From positions 14,381,763 to 14,445,762 of the forward strand of contig CM070601.1 in assembly GCA_036346395.1 (NCBI GenBank): DNA of 64,000 nucleotides, in the 5' to 3' direction. The notes under the pieces are model-generated. The model ran no database searches, was not told the DNA's origin, and saw only the letters and a list, made by a program, of their open reading frames with translations. Position numbers and translations under genes: made by a program. Below, one piece after another: positions 47,746-59,812 of this stretch; position 1 is the stretch's first letter; each line of letters starts with the position of its first letter. The stretch comes from Hsuehochloa calcarea (lineage: Eukaryota; Streptophyta; Magnoliopsida; Poales; Poaceae).

Positions 47746-48207
47746 TGTTAGAGTTGATCTCGGGCATTTGGCCCAACGGCCAAATGCCCAATCCCTTGAT
47801 CGACCATACGATCGAGCGCGCCACCAAGATGGTGGTGGGCCTGTCGCCGCTTATAAAAGAGAAGGGGACCGGGGCGGCACGGTTCACGAGATTGACCGGC
47901 GCCGCCACAAACCCTAACACACAACCCTAATCCGATCACTGAGGGTGCGCTGAAGCGACGGGACGATCCACCGCCGACTCACACCGACCCGATCGACTAC
48001 TGCCGCCTTCGCCTCCGCTCCGCCACGCCCAAGAACGGACCGACCACCGCCGCCTCGACTACCGCAACCCACCATGGCCAACCCTTCCTCTTCATCTGCA
48101 TCCGACGGTATCTCTCTCTCTCTCTCTCGGTTTCTCTCAAACCCGTAATAAGAATCCCAGATCCAAAGAATTGAAAGACCAAAAGAGATCTAACCCTAGA
48201 TCAAACA
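47746..48207 (+). repeat. Copia 5' LTR (462 bp)
   Basis: TGTTAGAG...AAACA. Contains a TATA-like CTTATAAAAG at about 47850, CT-microsatellite near 48110, and CAAACCCTAAC. Differs from the right LTR mainly in the first ~110 bp and around 48000-48035, and is otherwise nearly identical. Confidence 0.95.
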
Positions 48208-49371
48208 ATGGTATCAGAGCCATGATTGGCTCAGATCCGGACGGCAAAAAGAAAATCAAAAAGGAAGAACCCGAAACCCTAAGAAGGGGAAAACCCTAGA
48301 TCTGAAAAGAAATCACTCACCTCGCTGGCTGCAGGAGATCGGTCGAGCCGCGGGTTCGCCGGCGCTCCACGCACGGGCCATCGTCGAAGTTTGAGACAGA
48401 TCCGAGCGTGCGCGCTCGGAGAGGCGCCGACACGGAGCCGCTTGACGGCGCGGCGCCCTCTCGGGGAGCGCGACGCAGCAAGAAGATCCATGGCGGCCTT
48501 TTCTTCCGTCGCTCGCCGCCTCGGTTTCTTCCGCCGCCCGAGCGAACCGAGAGTGAGAGAGATGGAGAAGAGGAATGAATGGCTAGGGTTTTCCGGGGTT
48601 CGGCGCACGCGTTTTGTTCACCAAGAACAACGCCACCGTCCGATGCGAATCGACGGCCGAGATTGTCTTGAGGCGAACGGATCGGCGGCGATGAAATCCA
48701 ACCGTCGGATAAGAATCCGACGGGTAAACGCTGCCGGATAACCTAACGGGCTCGTGGGTCGAATAAAGAATGGGCCGAAACACGATGAACGGCCAAATGG
48801 CCGGTTTAAACAGTTTTTTGGCCGGTTTTGAACAGTAAAAACCGGTTTTGCACAGTTTTTCCGGCCGGTTATGAACAGTAACACAGAAAAATTGATTTTA
48901 ATTGTTTTCAGAAGCAATTTTGAATGAATTTCAATAGAAAATTGAATTAAAATCTCTGTAAATTTTGCACCAACGTGTTATTATTATTTAGAGATTAATT
49001 GTGTACAGTATAATGCTTCTGAATAATTGATTATTTTAGAATAATTACAGTTTCCGCTGCAAAAGTTAATATTGATTAATTCTTTTAATTAAATTCGAAC
49101 CAACGAGAGAATTTAATTTTTAAGAATTTATTGTGAATTATGATATTGTTATTTTCTGACCAAAGTTGATAATAACAGTATTATAATTCTAATTGATATT
49201 TTTTTTTTATACATTGTTTCTATTTCTGCCCAACGGTGATATAGTTTTAATGTATAGATAAAATTGTTTTAGTTGTATGTCGTATTTTTGACCAACGTTG
49301 GAAATAAGACATATAATTTAATGTTACGTTCTCACTTTATTTGATCTACATTTTCAGGAGGATACAACTTG

Positions 49372-50250
49372 ATGAGTTGTATCAGAGAAATACCCACTCT
49401 CAAAGGAGATAACTATGGAGAGTGGAAGAAAAAGATAGACTTAGCGTTTATCTTAGCCGAGGTGGACTGGTCCTCACTATAAGACGACTCCACCGAGCCT
49501 ACTACGGCACCGGTGAGGGGTCAAACCGAGGATGATACTGCTTGGCGAGAAAAGACAGAGAGATCATGCTCCTTACGGATGTCTTATGACCTAGAGCATA
49601 AGAATGGACCACGACCAACAAGAAATGTATGGTCAGTGATAAAGAATCACGATTGAGCCCACAATTGTGGGCTCAATCGCAGATCGTGACACCGCTCACG
49701 TATACCTTGATAAAATAAAGAGTCGGTTCTTGGCTCTTCAAAGACATATGCAACACATTGATTAAATGACTTGTGACAGAGAGGTATTCTCGTGGTGGGA
49801 TAAGAGAACACATATTGAGGATGAGCAACTTGGCATCCAAGCTCAAACCAATGGATTTGGCACTCAAGGATGAGTTCCTTATTCACTTGATTTTTGCTTC
49901 ATTGCGAAACGCTTTGACACTTTTGTTGTCAATTACAATATGCACTCGATAAATGGGACTTAGAAAATGCATAGCTATGTGTGTTCAAGAGGAGGAAAGG
50001 TTTAAATCCTCACATGGTGGATCTATCAACTATGTGAAGGATAACAAGAAAAGAACTTCCACAAGACCTCCTTCTCAAGAAACAAGGAAAAGCATCTGTC
50101 CATCAACCTCAACGTAACAAATTTGTCAGAGACAAAGATCGTTGTCTTCATCAGCAAGAAGACAGACACTACAAGAAGAACTGCCCCGATTACTTGAAAA
50201 TGATCATGGCAAAGAAAGGTGAGAACATTATTACATTCATAAATGAATGC
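49372..50250 (+). pseudogene. Copia gag remnant
   Basis: Begins at ATG 49372: MSCIREIPTLKGDNYGEWKKKIDLAFILAEVDW, the gag N-terminus, with a stop about 35 codons in. Downstream pieces match gag in other frames, for example LKDEFLIHLIFAS near 49865 and MCVQEEERFKSSHGGSINY near 49980. The zinc knuckle reads CLHQQEDRHYKKNC near 50130, with the second Cys replaced by Gln. The protease site cannot be read. Confidence 0.75.
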
Positions 50251-50479
50251 TTGTATGTACAATATTCAAATCCACTTGGTGGATTGACTCAGAGCAACTG
50301 CTCATGTTGCTAATTCCTTCTGAGGATTCCGTTCGACGAGGACTACGCAAAGAAACGAAAGATGCATTAAAGTCGCAAATGGAGTCCAAGCGAAGTTGAA
50401 GCCGTTGGCGATCTTTCATTAGAGTTAGCTAATGGCTCCAATCTTTACTTAGAGATGTTCTTTTGTACCCTCTTTACAG

Positions 50480-51600
50480 AGGAATTTGATTAGTGTTTCC
50501 AATTTGGATAAAGATGGTTATGATTGTAATTTTGGAAATGGCAAGTGCGAAATAATATTTAATAAAGAATGTGTTGGTCTTGCCATATTACAAAATGAGC
50601 TTTATTTGTTATCATTGTGTGATGATGTGAATGTCGTATGCGATAATGAGAACGTCGCGTGCGAAAGTGAATGAATCCTCGCTCACTGACGTAAATGTAA
50701 AACGAAAGAGAACTCATAATGAATCGTCGAAATTATGGCACCGCTGCGTTTGGGCCATATTTCGAGGGGAGAATAGAAAGACTAGTTAAGAATGAAATTC
50801 TTCCCTATTAGAGTTCTCGACTTAGAACAATGCAGAGAATGCATTAAAGGAAAATATGTAAAGAAAATTAAGAAAGGCGCAAAAAGAAGCACAGAGTTCT
50901 ACAAATTGTTCACACGTACATTTGTGGTCCTTTTCTGTGAAAAGTGTGGATGGTTATGACTCGCTCATAACATTCACAGATGACTACTCCGTTATGGATA
51001 TATTTATCCAATCAAAGAAAGAAATGAAGCCTTGGATAAATTCAAGATATTTAAATCAAGTTGAAAACCAACACGATTTAAAGATTAAGATAGTTCGATC
51101 CGATCGTGGGGGAGTACTACGATCGACATACCCCATATGGACAAGTTCTGGACCTTTGCGAGGTTCTTACAGAAAATGGCATAGTAGCCCAAAGATTCTA
51201 CACCGGCGAACCTCAAAGAAAATGGAGTAGTGAAAGACGCAACTGCATTCGATGGATATGGTGCGAAGCATGATGAGCTACTCCACACTCCCATTGAGTT
51301 TATGGATGGAGGCGTTAAAACCGCCATTCATATTCTCAATAGAGTGCCTAGTAAGTCGGTGCCCAAAACTCCGTGCGAGTTGTGGATGTGAAGAGTTCCT
51401 CACTAAACCACCTACGTGTGTGGGGAGTCCTACTTGAGGCTAAAGTATTTAACCCAAACCTTGGGAAGCTAGATCCCAAAATGTTGAGTTGCCATTTCAT
51501 TGGCTACCTGAAAAGTCAAAAGGTTTTCGCTTCTCCGTCCGAGCATGATATACAAAGTTTGTAGAAACGAGACACTGCCTTCTTAGAAGATGAAATGATG
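50480..51600 (+). pseudogene. Copia integrase remnant
   Basis: Pieces: ISVSNLDKDGYDCNFGNGKCEIIFN (50486-50570) before the zinc region, CRECIKGKYVKKIKKGAK-like near 50830-50890, then SVKSVDGYDSLITFTDDYS (50940-50990) with the Asp-rich catalytic segment. ENQHDLKIKIVRSDRGG (51065-51115) carries the second Asp. MDMVRSMMSYSTLPLSLWMEALK lies at 51252-51320. Frames change at least five times. Confidence 0.8.
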
Positions 51601-52008
51601 AGGGAAGCATGGTAGCTCGAGAGTTTGATCTTGAAGAGAAGCGGTATATGTGCCCACTCCGATGATTCAAGAGCCACTCTTCTCACTACTGCTTGTCATT
51701 TGCACCGACGGTACAAGATACTCGTGGTGCCAAGACTGTTATTGTTCCTCCTGTGGCAACATTGAATGAGAATGATGAACCTGTTCTTCAGATCCTATAG
51801 AACCCATTGCCACAAATGAGGGGAGCAACAAAGAAATTTCAAATGTAAGATGTACCAAATGTAGAGGCCCCAGGAGGTCTCAAAGAGTAAGAAGATCGGC
51901 TATTTCGATGATTATCGATTTATCATACAGAGGAATTTCAAATGGAGGATGACCCACCTCATTTGAAGAAGCCATGAGAAGCAAAATTCTTCAAAATGGC
52001 TTCAAGCC

Positions 52009-52800
52009 ATGGAAGAGGAAATGAGGTCCATGAAGACTAATAAAGTCAGGACTTGGAAATTGTTCCTAAAGGAGCCAAAACAAGAGGGTCAGAAATGGGT
52101 CTACAAAACAAAACTCGACTCCCAAGGGAATGTAGAAAGATACAAAGCGCGACTTGTGGCAAAAGGATTTACACAAAGAGAAGGGATTGATTACAATGAG
52201 ACATTTTCTCCGGTCTCATGTAAAGATTCCTTGAAATCATAATGGCATTAGTAGCACATTATGATTTAGAGTTACATCGATGGATGTAAAGACGGCATTT
52301 CTTAATGGGGATTTGGAGGAAAATGTTTACATGGCACAACCAAAAGGTTTTGTCATGGAAGAAAATGAAAGAATGGGATGTCACTTTGAAGAAATCAATT
52401 TATGGGTTAAAGCAAGCTTCAAGACAAGGGTACTTGAAGTTTGACAAGACAATAAGAAAATTTGGGTTTAAAGAGAATATAGAAGACAATCGTGTCTATA
52501 CAAAGTTTAAAGATGGGAAATTTATCTTCCTAATCTCGTATGTGGATGATATCCTACTAGCTAGTAGTGATGTCATCTATCACTTTGAGACGAAGAGATT
52601 TTTGTCCTCAAACTTTGATATGAAAGATCTTGGTGAAGCTTCGTTCGTTCTAGGATCAAATTCACCGGATAGAAACAAAGGGATATTGGGACTATCACAA
52701 AAGACATATATAGAGAAAGTCTTAAAGAAATTTGGGATGCATAAATGTAGTCCTTCACCGCACCTATAGTCAAGGGCGGCGATATGGGGATTTTCAATGC
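52009..52800 (+). pseudogene. Copia reverse transcriptase remnant
   Basis: Reads KWVYKTKLDSQGNVERYKARLVAKGFTQREGIDYNETFSPVSCKDS (52100-52235), then after a shift KSIYGLKQASRQGYLKFDKTI and FLISYVDDILLASS (52530-52565). The catalytic YVDD box is intact. FDMKDLGEASFVLG and GLSQKTYIEKVLKKFGMHKCS follow. At least one frameshift near 52240 separates the palm segments. Confidence 0.85.
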
Positions 52801-52901
52801 CCCAGAACCAAGATGAGATCGATCAAATGAAAGCGGTTCCATATGCTTCAAATCGGAAGCTTACAAGATGCTCAAGTGTGCACACGCATACGACTTAGCT
52901 T

Positions 52902-53498
52902 TTGTTACTGGGTTACTTGGCGATTCGAGCAATCTCGAATAGAACATTGAAATTGATAAAGAAAGTCTTGCGTTATTTGCAAGGAACAAAAGGCCTCATG
53001 ATGACATACAAGATCGATTTACTCCATATAGTGGGGTATACAGATTCTGATTTTGCGGGAGATGATAGAAAGTCGACATCCGGATATGTCTTCACTCTCG
53101 CTGGAGGAGCTATATCGTGGAAAAGCTCAAAGCAAACCGTCACTACATCGTCCACAATGTATGCCGAGTTTGTAGCATGTTATGAGGCTACGGGGCAGGT
53201 GAACTGGCTAAAGAAGTTCATACCCGGTTTAAAAGTGGTTGACGACATCAATAGACCACTTAAGTTGTACTGCGACAATGAACCCGCAGTAATGTATGCC
53301 CACAACAATAAGTCAAGTGGTGCTGCCAAACACATTGACATAAAGTACTATGTTGTGAAAGATAAAGTTCGGGATCAAATTATAAGTCTTGAGCATATAA
53401 GTACCGCAAAGATGTTAGCGGATCCGCTTACTAAAGGCTTACCACCCAACGTGTTCAGAGAACATATAGCCGGCATGGGTTTAAGGGAAAGCCTATGA
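52902..53498 (+). pseudogene. Copia RNase H domain (long open part)
   Basis: 198 codons stay open: LKLIKKVLRYLQGTKGLM, VGYTDSDFAGDDRKSTSGYVFTLAGGAISWKSSKQ, STMYAEFVACYEA, LYCDNEPAVMYAHNNKSSGAAKHIDIKYYVVKD, then LADPLTKGLPPNVFREHIAGMGLRESL and stop. The catalytic carboxylates of RNase H fit DSD, AE and DN in these motifs. This is the best preserved part of the polyprotein and ends about 190 bp before the right LTR. Confidence 0.85.
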
Positions 53499-53686
53499 TT
53501 CCTGGACTAAAAGATGGCCCAAAAGATTAAAGTAACTATTTCAGAACAGGGAGGTGTATTGTAGCTGTTGAATCTATCGGCGATTGATCGTGACGATGAG
53601 ACACGTTCTATGCACCAATTTGTGATGAAATGAGTAAAGTCAAAAGTAAATTAAAGATAAAGCACAGATTGAGATCAAGGGGAGAA

Positions 53687-54139
53687 TGTTAGAGTTGATC
53701 TCGCATTTGGCCACGCCAAATGCCCAATCCTTATCGACCGCGCCGATCGAAGCGCGCCACCAAGATGGTCAGGGCCTGTCGCCGCTATAAAGAGAAGGGG
53801 ACCGGGGCGGCACGGTTCACGAGATTGACCGGCGCCGCCACAAACCCTAACACACAACCCTAATCCGATCACTGAGGGTGCGCTGAAGCGACGGGACGAT
53901 CCACCGCCGACTCACACCGACCCGATCGACTACTGCCGTCTTCGCCTCGCTCGGCCACGCCAAGGAACGGACCGACCACCGCCGCCTCGACTACCGCAAC
54001 CCACCATGGCCAACCCTTCCTCTTCATCTGCATCCGACGGTATCTCTCTCTCTCTCTCTCGGTTTCTCTCAAACCCGTAATAAGAATCCCAGATCCAAAG
54101 AATTGAAAGACCAAAAGAGATCTAACCCTAGATCAAACA
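53687..54139 (+). repeat. Copia 3' LTR (453 bp)
   Basis: Starts TGTTAGAG after the purine tract and ends AAACA before GTAAG. Nine bases shorter than the left LTR. Differences are mostly one- to three-base losses grouped near the start. Confidence 0.95.
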
Positions 54140-54390
54140 GTAAGACTTAGTATGAATCTTTTCTTAATTTGTGAGGTTAGGGAGTGTTTAAGTTCGCCAT
54201 TTGCAGGCATGCATGCTGGCGGATCGAGCGGGTTGTCGAAATCGCGCGCCTGTGAGTGGCTCACGGGATGCGCATCGGCCGGGGGATTTTGCCATGACAG
54301 GGCTCCATCGCCTAACCTGATCTCCGGCCGGATGACGAGCACTTTTCTTCTCTTTTAATTTTCCCCTCTCTTTTTGGGCACAGGAGATAG

Positions 54391-54492
54391 CCGGCGTACG
54401 ACGTCATTCGTCCGTACCTCGCCGAGTTTGAAGCTTTCACCCCGGCGTACGACGTCATTCGTCCGTACCTCGCCGAGTTTGAAGCTCCTGCA
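54391..54492. repeat. 51-bp perfect tandem duplication, in frame
   Basis: Units 54391-54441 and 54442-54492 share CCGGCGTACGACGTCATTCG and following bases to GAAGCTT/GAAGCTC. Because 51 is a multiple of three, the frame reads PAYDVIRPYLAEFEA twice. A CAG acceptor-like site lies just before (ending about 54382) and GGTAAC follows at about 54498. It could be a small exon, but the only frame with PAYD has a stop immediately upstream (TAG at 54388-54390). Left as a repeat. Confidence 0.65.
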
Positions 54493-54499
54493 ATTGGTA

Positions 54500-55184
54500 A
54501 CCAGATGTATTCTTAATTTCCTGGCTACGTACATCGATTAATTATACTGCTCTTTCTTGCATGTGTAGATCAGCTAGCGTATATATGTGCTATTGTTCGT
54601 ATCCATCCCTTCCCGCGCAAGCAGTACGTGTTGCAGAATGAAAACCGGCTATATATATATGCATCGAATCTCTACATATATAGCTAGATATATAGCTCTT
54701 CCTTTTCTACTTAGGATTAATTAGGCTAGATGCTCATTTTTTGTATATGTTTTCGAAGATTGAAATGGATAATTAAACATGTATAGGCTTCAGAATGTTG
54801 CTGTCATCAGCTAGTATATATCATACATATCGATTTCGAAACACCATATATATACCACCGAAGAAAGTACTTTGGAATCACATGGTATATGAACTTTGAG
54901 AAAGCTCATGGAACACGAGATCAGATGTACTTGAATGCAATAAGCGACCGTATCCGTACTTGTTCGACTCCGACAACATTATGTGAAAATTATATATAGG
55001 CAAAATTATACATACCCAACTCTCCAATTTTTCATAATTATAAATCAAGCTTCTAAAGTCCTTTTTAAAAGAAGATATCGACCAAGTCTTTAATTTTACT
55101 CACTTGTATTCCTTCATAATATGAAGTAAGGACAATTAATATTTTGTGTGAACACACAAGTCTTCATTAAAAAAAAACTCACAT
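54500..55184. other. No gene seen
   Basis: AT-rich with TATATA runs; no coding or element structure identified. Confidence 0.4.
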
Positions 55185-55284
55185 ATAACCTAGGTTTCGT
55201 TCTTTTCAAAATAAGAAGATTATGTTAATTAAGGATAACCTAGGTTTCGTTCTTTTCAAAATAAGAAGATTATGTTAATTAAGG
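55185..55284. repeat. 50-bp perfect tandem duplication
   Basis: ATAACCTAGGTTTCGTTCTT starts both copies (55185-55234 and 55235-55284). Probably a recent slippage or an assembly duplication. Confidence 0.85.
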
Positions 55285-55510
55285 ATATTTTACTTCAATT
55301 AATCTTCCTAAACTTTTTGGATTTACCTCGATATACTCATAACTTGTCTACTGAAATTAATTTACTTCAAATTTTCTTATAGTACTTTAGTTTAGTCAAA
55401 TCAGTTTAATAACTCAAATGGATAATTAATTGTTAACAATATACACACGATTTTCTACTGGATAAATTATTATTGAGGCTATAAAAAAATGAATAATTTT
55501 ATCCTGCCAA

Positions 55511-55926
55511 CAATTGTTTCAAAAGAAAAGTGATAGATAATTAGGACTTAAGAATTCGAATATGCATGAACCTGAGTGCATACAGTTTTCTAATGTTCTT
55601 TTCTGTATTTATCAAGCGCATATGGCTAATTATTCTGGAATAAATACTTTAGTGTTTAAAAAGAAAATGCAGAAATTTTAAAGTAATAATTGAATGCATA
55701 TATACCTTATAATTAGCATTTGTGACCAATGCCTTTTTATGATTTGTGTAGTTTTCTTAATAGAAAAAATTGCAGAAAACAGTGCTCCAATCCTCAATAT
55801 GAAGATGGGAAAATCAAACAATTGTTTTAAAAGAGAAGTTATAGATGGTCAGGACTTAGGAATTCGAGTATGGATGTGCAGTGTGCTTATGTGCATACAG
55901 TTTTCTAATGTTCTTTTCTGTATTTA
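55511..55926. repeat. Diverged ~105-bp direct repeat
   Basis: Copies at 55511-55612 and 55819-55926 share CAATTGTTT-AAAAGA, AGGACTTA-GAATTCGA-TATG, and CATACAGTTTTCTAATGTTC. They are separated by about 200 bp of unrelated sequence. Confidence 0.7.
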
Positions 55927-58469
55927 TTTTAGACGTACTGTTGGGACTTGGGCCAACAATCCTTTTTGTTTTTTAGAAACCAATGATGTAAACTGAAAAC
56001 ATAGGTCAGTCCATTATTCCACCAACAGTTTTACGATTTGTTTATGAGGTAAACATTAATTAGCACATGATCACTACTATAAACATGAACGACCTTTCAT
56101 TAATATTCATCACGACTTCAATTCTGCACAGCACCATGCATGTAGTAGTACTAACTTTAACTTGTCAGACATGTCGTCGTGTCACCTGCATCCTACTACA
56201 AGATGCCCCTGTGTATTTGTACGCTCGAACACCGCACTGGTGTAACCCTAACCACGAGCTAGCCGGACGGTACAAACATATATTGTGCGGCCGAAGGTTT
56301 CAGCCTTTCAGGTACCAGCTGTCTCTGTCCCGATGACACCTGCGGGTGTACAGGAACGTGCAGTGCGCGACGGTGGAAAAGGCTGCACGCAATTCATGGC
56401 TCAGTTAAGTCCAGACTGGTGCCGAAATAGTGGCCAGCTCGATCAACTGGGCTTCTTCGCGCATCACACAGCTAGCGGCGGTGACATGAACCACATGCAA
56501 AGCACCACAAATCAACTACGCAAGTACGTACGTAGTCTCTGAGCTGTAAACATGCTCCTCACGGCATGCACCAACTACTTTCAGTCCAATTTACTGCGGT
56601 GAACAATTTGTCCAGAGGGCAACTGAATGTGCAAGCTCATCCAGTTCTGACTTGCACATGACAAGCATGAACGGTATTGGACGCCTGGTTTCAGTTAATT
56701 AATCTGCTTCGTGAGTGAGAAAACGTAGTTTAGAAGGAAACCTTGCGATTAAACTATCAAAATATTTGAATATTTTCAACAAACTTGGATTATGCTTCAT
56801 CTCTTTGCCAACTTTGCTAAATCTTCCGGTCCAATATGTACTGCTAACTATTTCTCGGTCTAGCCTATATAGAAATTAATGAGGCAGGAAAAATGTGAAA
56901 GTATCATGCGCAAAAAAAAACACTTGAAATGACATAGACGTCCAAAAGAAGCTCACCAATCGAAAAGCAAAACCACTTCAAATAAAGCTAACAATGTTTT
57001 CAATGCCCGCCCATGGTATATATGTTTGTAGTCCTAAAAGTAGTTATCTTGGTGGGTCTAAGAGATAGTTTCGCTAGTTTAGTCAAGATTGGGTTGAAAT
57101 CAACCGTCAAGATAAAAGTGGGGTCAACTTTAGATTTTACACGAGGGATACGTGTCATTTCCAAACATATTTCCTCTGAGTGATGTGTATTTATAGCGGT
57201 CGTGACATTAACTGCTTTGGTCTAATAATTATATGACCGACTTAAGAGCTAAAGAATACGTATACTCGTGACAGGTATAAAGTTTACCTATACCTATGTC
57301 ATAAATAGATATGATTGATATAGATACCTCATACAACGATTGGGCTGATTGCAGCGTACAAAACATAAAAGTGTAGAGGAGGTTCACAAGATGTATCAAG
57401 CGATCAAATACAAACCTCTTTACTATTACTTTTCTTTTTTTCTTTTCTTCTTTCCCTTTTCTTTTCTCTAGAGCTTGATAGAACAACACGAGGTTACAAC
57501 GCTAAGGTAGAAGAACCGTTGCCAGTGAATGATGTGCTCTCTGTTGACAACCCCAAGCCACAGAAAGCATAAAACCGCCAAGATATACGCAAACGGGCTT
57601 CTTATACCGGGCCAAAAGCAGTAGCCGGTAGGTGGGCCGTGTAAACAGAAGCAACCCCTGAGCGCTTGCTCAAACTTAAGATTTGAACACTTGGCCCGGC
57701 TCTTGCACCTTTTGTCCCTCAAAATAATTCCCATTTTTTCCCAACCATTTTCCCTTAGTTTTTGCGATTCACATCGTCACATGCCGATCGACCGACGGCG
57801 AAGGTTGGTTATTCGTGTTTGCAATTAGTACTTGGCCTCGCTCAGGTGCTGCCATGGATCAGTAAAAGAAGAATGCAGAAGCATACCAACTCGACAACTC
57901 AAACACGTATTGACGTGTAGCGCGCTACTCCTGATTCAGTGAACATATATCGGTGATGAGATGCGCAGCTGCGCACGCACCAGATAATTAATGGCTTCAC
58001 GGAGGCGAGGCGAGGCGAGGCGGCACGGGAAAGATCGATGTCACGAACGTATGCTAGGCTGCTGCTATAGCTGCAACTCGCCGTGCCCCGGCGCGTCGCG
58101 TGCGTGCGTGCGTCGCGTAGCCCACGGGGTTCTTGCCGGCGCAGTAGCCCCCGCCGACCCCACCGGAAGCGCGTGAACACGTGCCCGCGCGTGCTGGCGA
58201 AACGGTGGGACGCGCGGCCCACTTGGCACGCATGTTGGGTGCTGTGCCGTTTTCCAAACGGGGGGCGCGGCGCACGTCCATGTGAAGTGAAGGCCCATTG
58301 CCTATGTGTGCGCGTGCGTAGCTGGATAATGGGTTTAGTTGAAATAGATGAAGCGCACGTCCATTGAAACAACTAACGGGTTGGTTTAGTTTAGGTTCAC
58401 ACTGAAAACGAGTTGATTTAGTTTAGCATGGGTTCTAACGTGCGTAGCTGGATTGATCCCATAACTTCG
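55927..58469. other. No gene seen
   Basis: Mixed AT-rich then GC-rich (57980-58330) DNA. Open frames of 60-157 codons around 57900-58370 overlap on both strands and are Arg/Ala/Ser/His-rich from composition. A CTTTTCTTTTTTTCTTTTC tract lies near 57430-57470. Confidence 0.4.
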
Positions 58470-58489
58470 TCGGGGCTCAGGGCGTCGGG

Positions 58490-58745
58490 CAGAGGCAAGG
58501 TTGCAGGGAGCCCACAACCCGCAGCTAGGTGTGGGAGGGGAGGAGGAGGTCGGGGGCTCTGGGCCAAGGCAAGGCAGGAAGGAGCCCACAACCCGCAGCT
58601 AGGTGTGGGAGGGGGAGCCGGAGGCGGATATGGGCCAAGGCAAGGAGGAAGGAGCAAGGAGGAAGGAGCTGGATTAGGAGTTGGGACTTGGGAGGATGCA
58701 AGGAGGAAGGAGCTGGATTAGGAGTTGGGACTTGGGAGGATGCGA
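58490..58745. repeat. Tandem purine-rich minisatellite
   Basis: GAGCCCACAACCCGCAGCTA plus GTGTGGGAGG occurs twice, near 58498 and 58582. AAGGAGGAAGGAGCTGGATT with AGGAGTTGGGACTTGGGAGG occurs twice, near 58657 and 58698. Open frames across it are repeat-encoded. Confidence 0.75.
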
Positions 58746-58854
58746 TTTGGGAATTGGGAGAAGGCTGAGTCGCTGAGCTCTGTTGAAGTATGAAGACTGA
58801 AGTGCTGAGAGGAAGGAGTTAAGAACCAGACGAGCTTCAAGGAGGTTAGCCGAT

Positions 58855-59154
58855 TTGGGAATTAGGAGAAGTGAGGAATTTCATGGATGTCGTGATATTT
58901 TAAAACTTGCTCAATTGATGGTTGAACAAAAAAAAGATATAATTTTTACATTGGTATATCACCTCATCGAGCTAATATTGATCCTTCCAGTGGCAACGAC
59001 ATCTGTTGAGAGAATATTTTCGGCAATGAATATTATCAAAGCAGATTTGCGCAACAAGGTATCAGATGAGTGGCTGAATGATTTATTTGTGTGCTACACC
59101 GAGCGAGACATATTTAGATCTATTAATGATGATAGAATCATAAGATCCTTCTAA
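58855..59154 (+). pseudogene. hAT transposase C-terminal (dimerisation) fragment
   Basis: Open for 100 codons. The stretch LILILPVATTSVERIFSAMNIIKADLRNKVSDEWLNDLFVCYTERDIF is the hAT dimerisation domain near the C-terminus, with the LPVATTSVERIFSAM signature. No DNA-binding or catalytic region precedes it (the minisatellite lies directly upstream), so it is an orphan tail. Confidence 0.85.
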
Positions 59155-59680
59155 GGCATGAAATCTCGTATAATGAATTTGCCTCGTGAAAGTCGTGGTT
59201 CAAGCGAGCGTCTTAATGGTATGTTTTTTTATTTTGAATGTTCATGATCATTTAAGTACAATTTGTTATTGTATCACTAATTTTTCTAATTTTGATGTAT
59301 AGGTTGTTACATACTAGAATCATATTTACATATTTTGGTGATGTACTTTCCATTAACGAGGTACCTTCATTGTATTTCTCTCTTTTTACTTTGCTTTTAT
59401 TCATGTATGAATTTGATTACACAAGAATACAAGACTATGTTTGTTACAAATTAGTTTAGTCACCCGAGACTTTGAGCCCAGCCTCATTTTTCATCCCAGA
59501 TTCGCCACTGCCTGCCGCTGACACGAGGAGAAACCGCACGCTAGCCGTGCGGGGGAGAACAAACGCACGACGGTCATACGACAAAGAGGATGTCGCACGG
59601 TGGCATGCGGTGGAGGAGCCTGCTGCATGGCGGCCGTGCGGCGGCCATCTTTTCTCTCTCCTCTTGGATACTGATGTCGG
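59155..59680. other. No gene seen
   Basis: AT-rich after the hAT tail, then GC-rich words GCGGCCGTGCGGCGGCC. No gene recognised. A similar GCACGGTGGCCGTAC word recurs at about 59860 on the other side of a foldback. Confidence 0.4.
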
Positions 59681-59683
59681 TAC

Positions 59684-59812
59684 GAATTTTTAAATATAGC
59701 ACATGAGCCTAAAAAATTATGAAAACATTTACGGAGCGTCCCTACACTGTGTACTTACTTGTGTAATTTTTTATAATTTTTTTGAGCTCATATGCTATTT
59801 AAAAATTCCTAT
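59684..59812. mobile_element. Small foldback element (~130 bp)
   Basis: GAATTTTTAAATATAGCACATGAGC at the left pairs with GCTCATATGCTATTTAAAAATTC at the right, and the inner CTAAAAAATTATGAAAA pairs with TTTTTTATAATTTTTTTGAG. The loop is about 30 bp. It is MITE-like. Flanking GC-rich words related to GGAGCC-GC-GCA-GG-GGCCGT occur on both sides, so it may have inserted into a repeat. Confidence 0.55.

Larger units (their letters stand above)
47741..54144 (+). mobile_element. Full-length Ty1-copia element with target duplication
   Basis: Target duplication GTAAG at 47741-47745 and 54140-54144 brackets the element 47746-54139. Both LTRs start TGTTAGAG and end AAACA. A primer site TGGTATCAGAGC (48209-48220) follows the left LTR, and a purine tract AAGGGGAGAA precedes the right LTR (about 53677-53686). 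The internal order gag, integrase, RT, RNase H is that of copia. Ends and target duplication are intact, but coding frames are broken many times, so it is not autonomous as read. Confidence 0.95.

Noticed and set aside
57899..58372. 157-codon minus-strand open frame
   Set aside because: Overlaps other frames on both strands in GC-rich DNA; Arg/His/Ser-rich, no domain.
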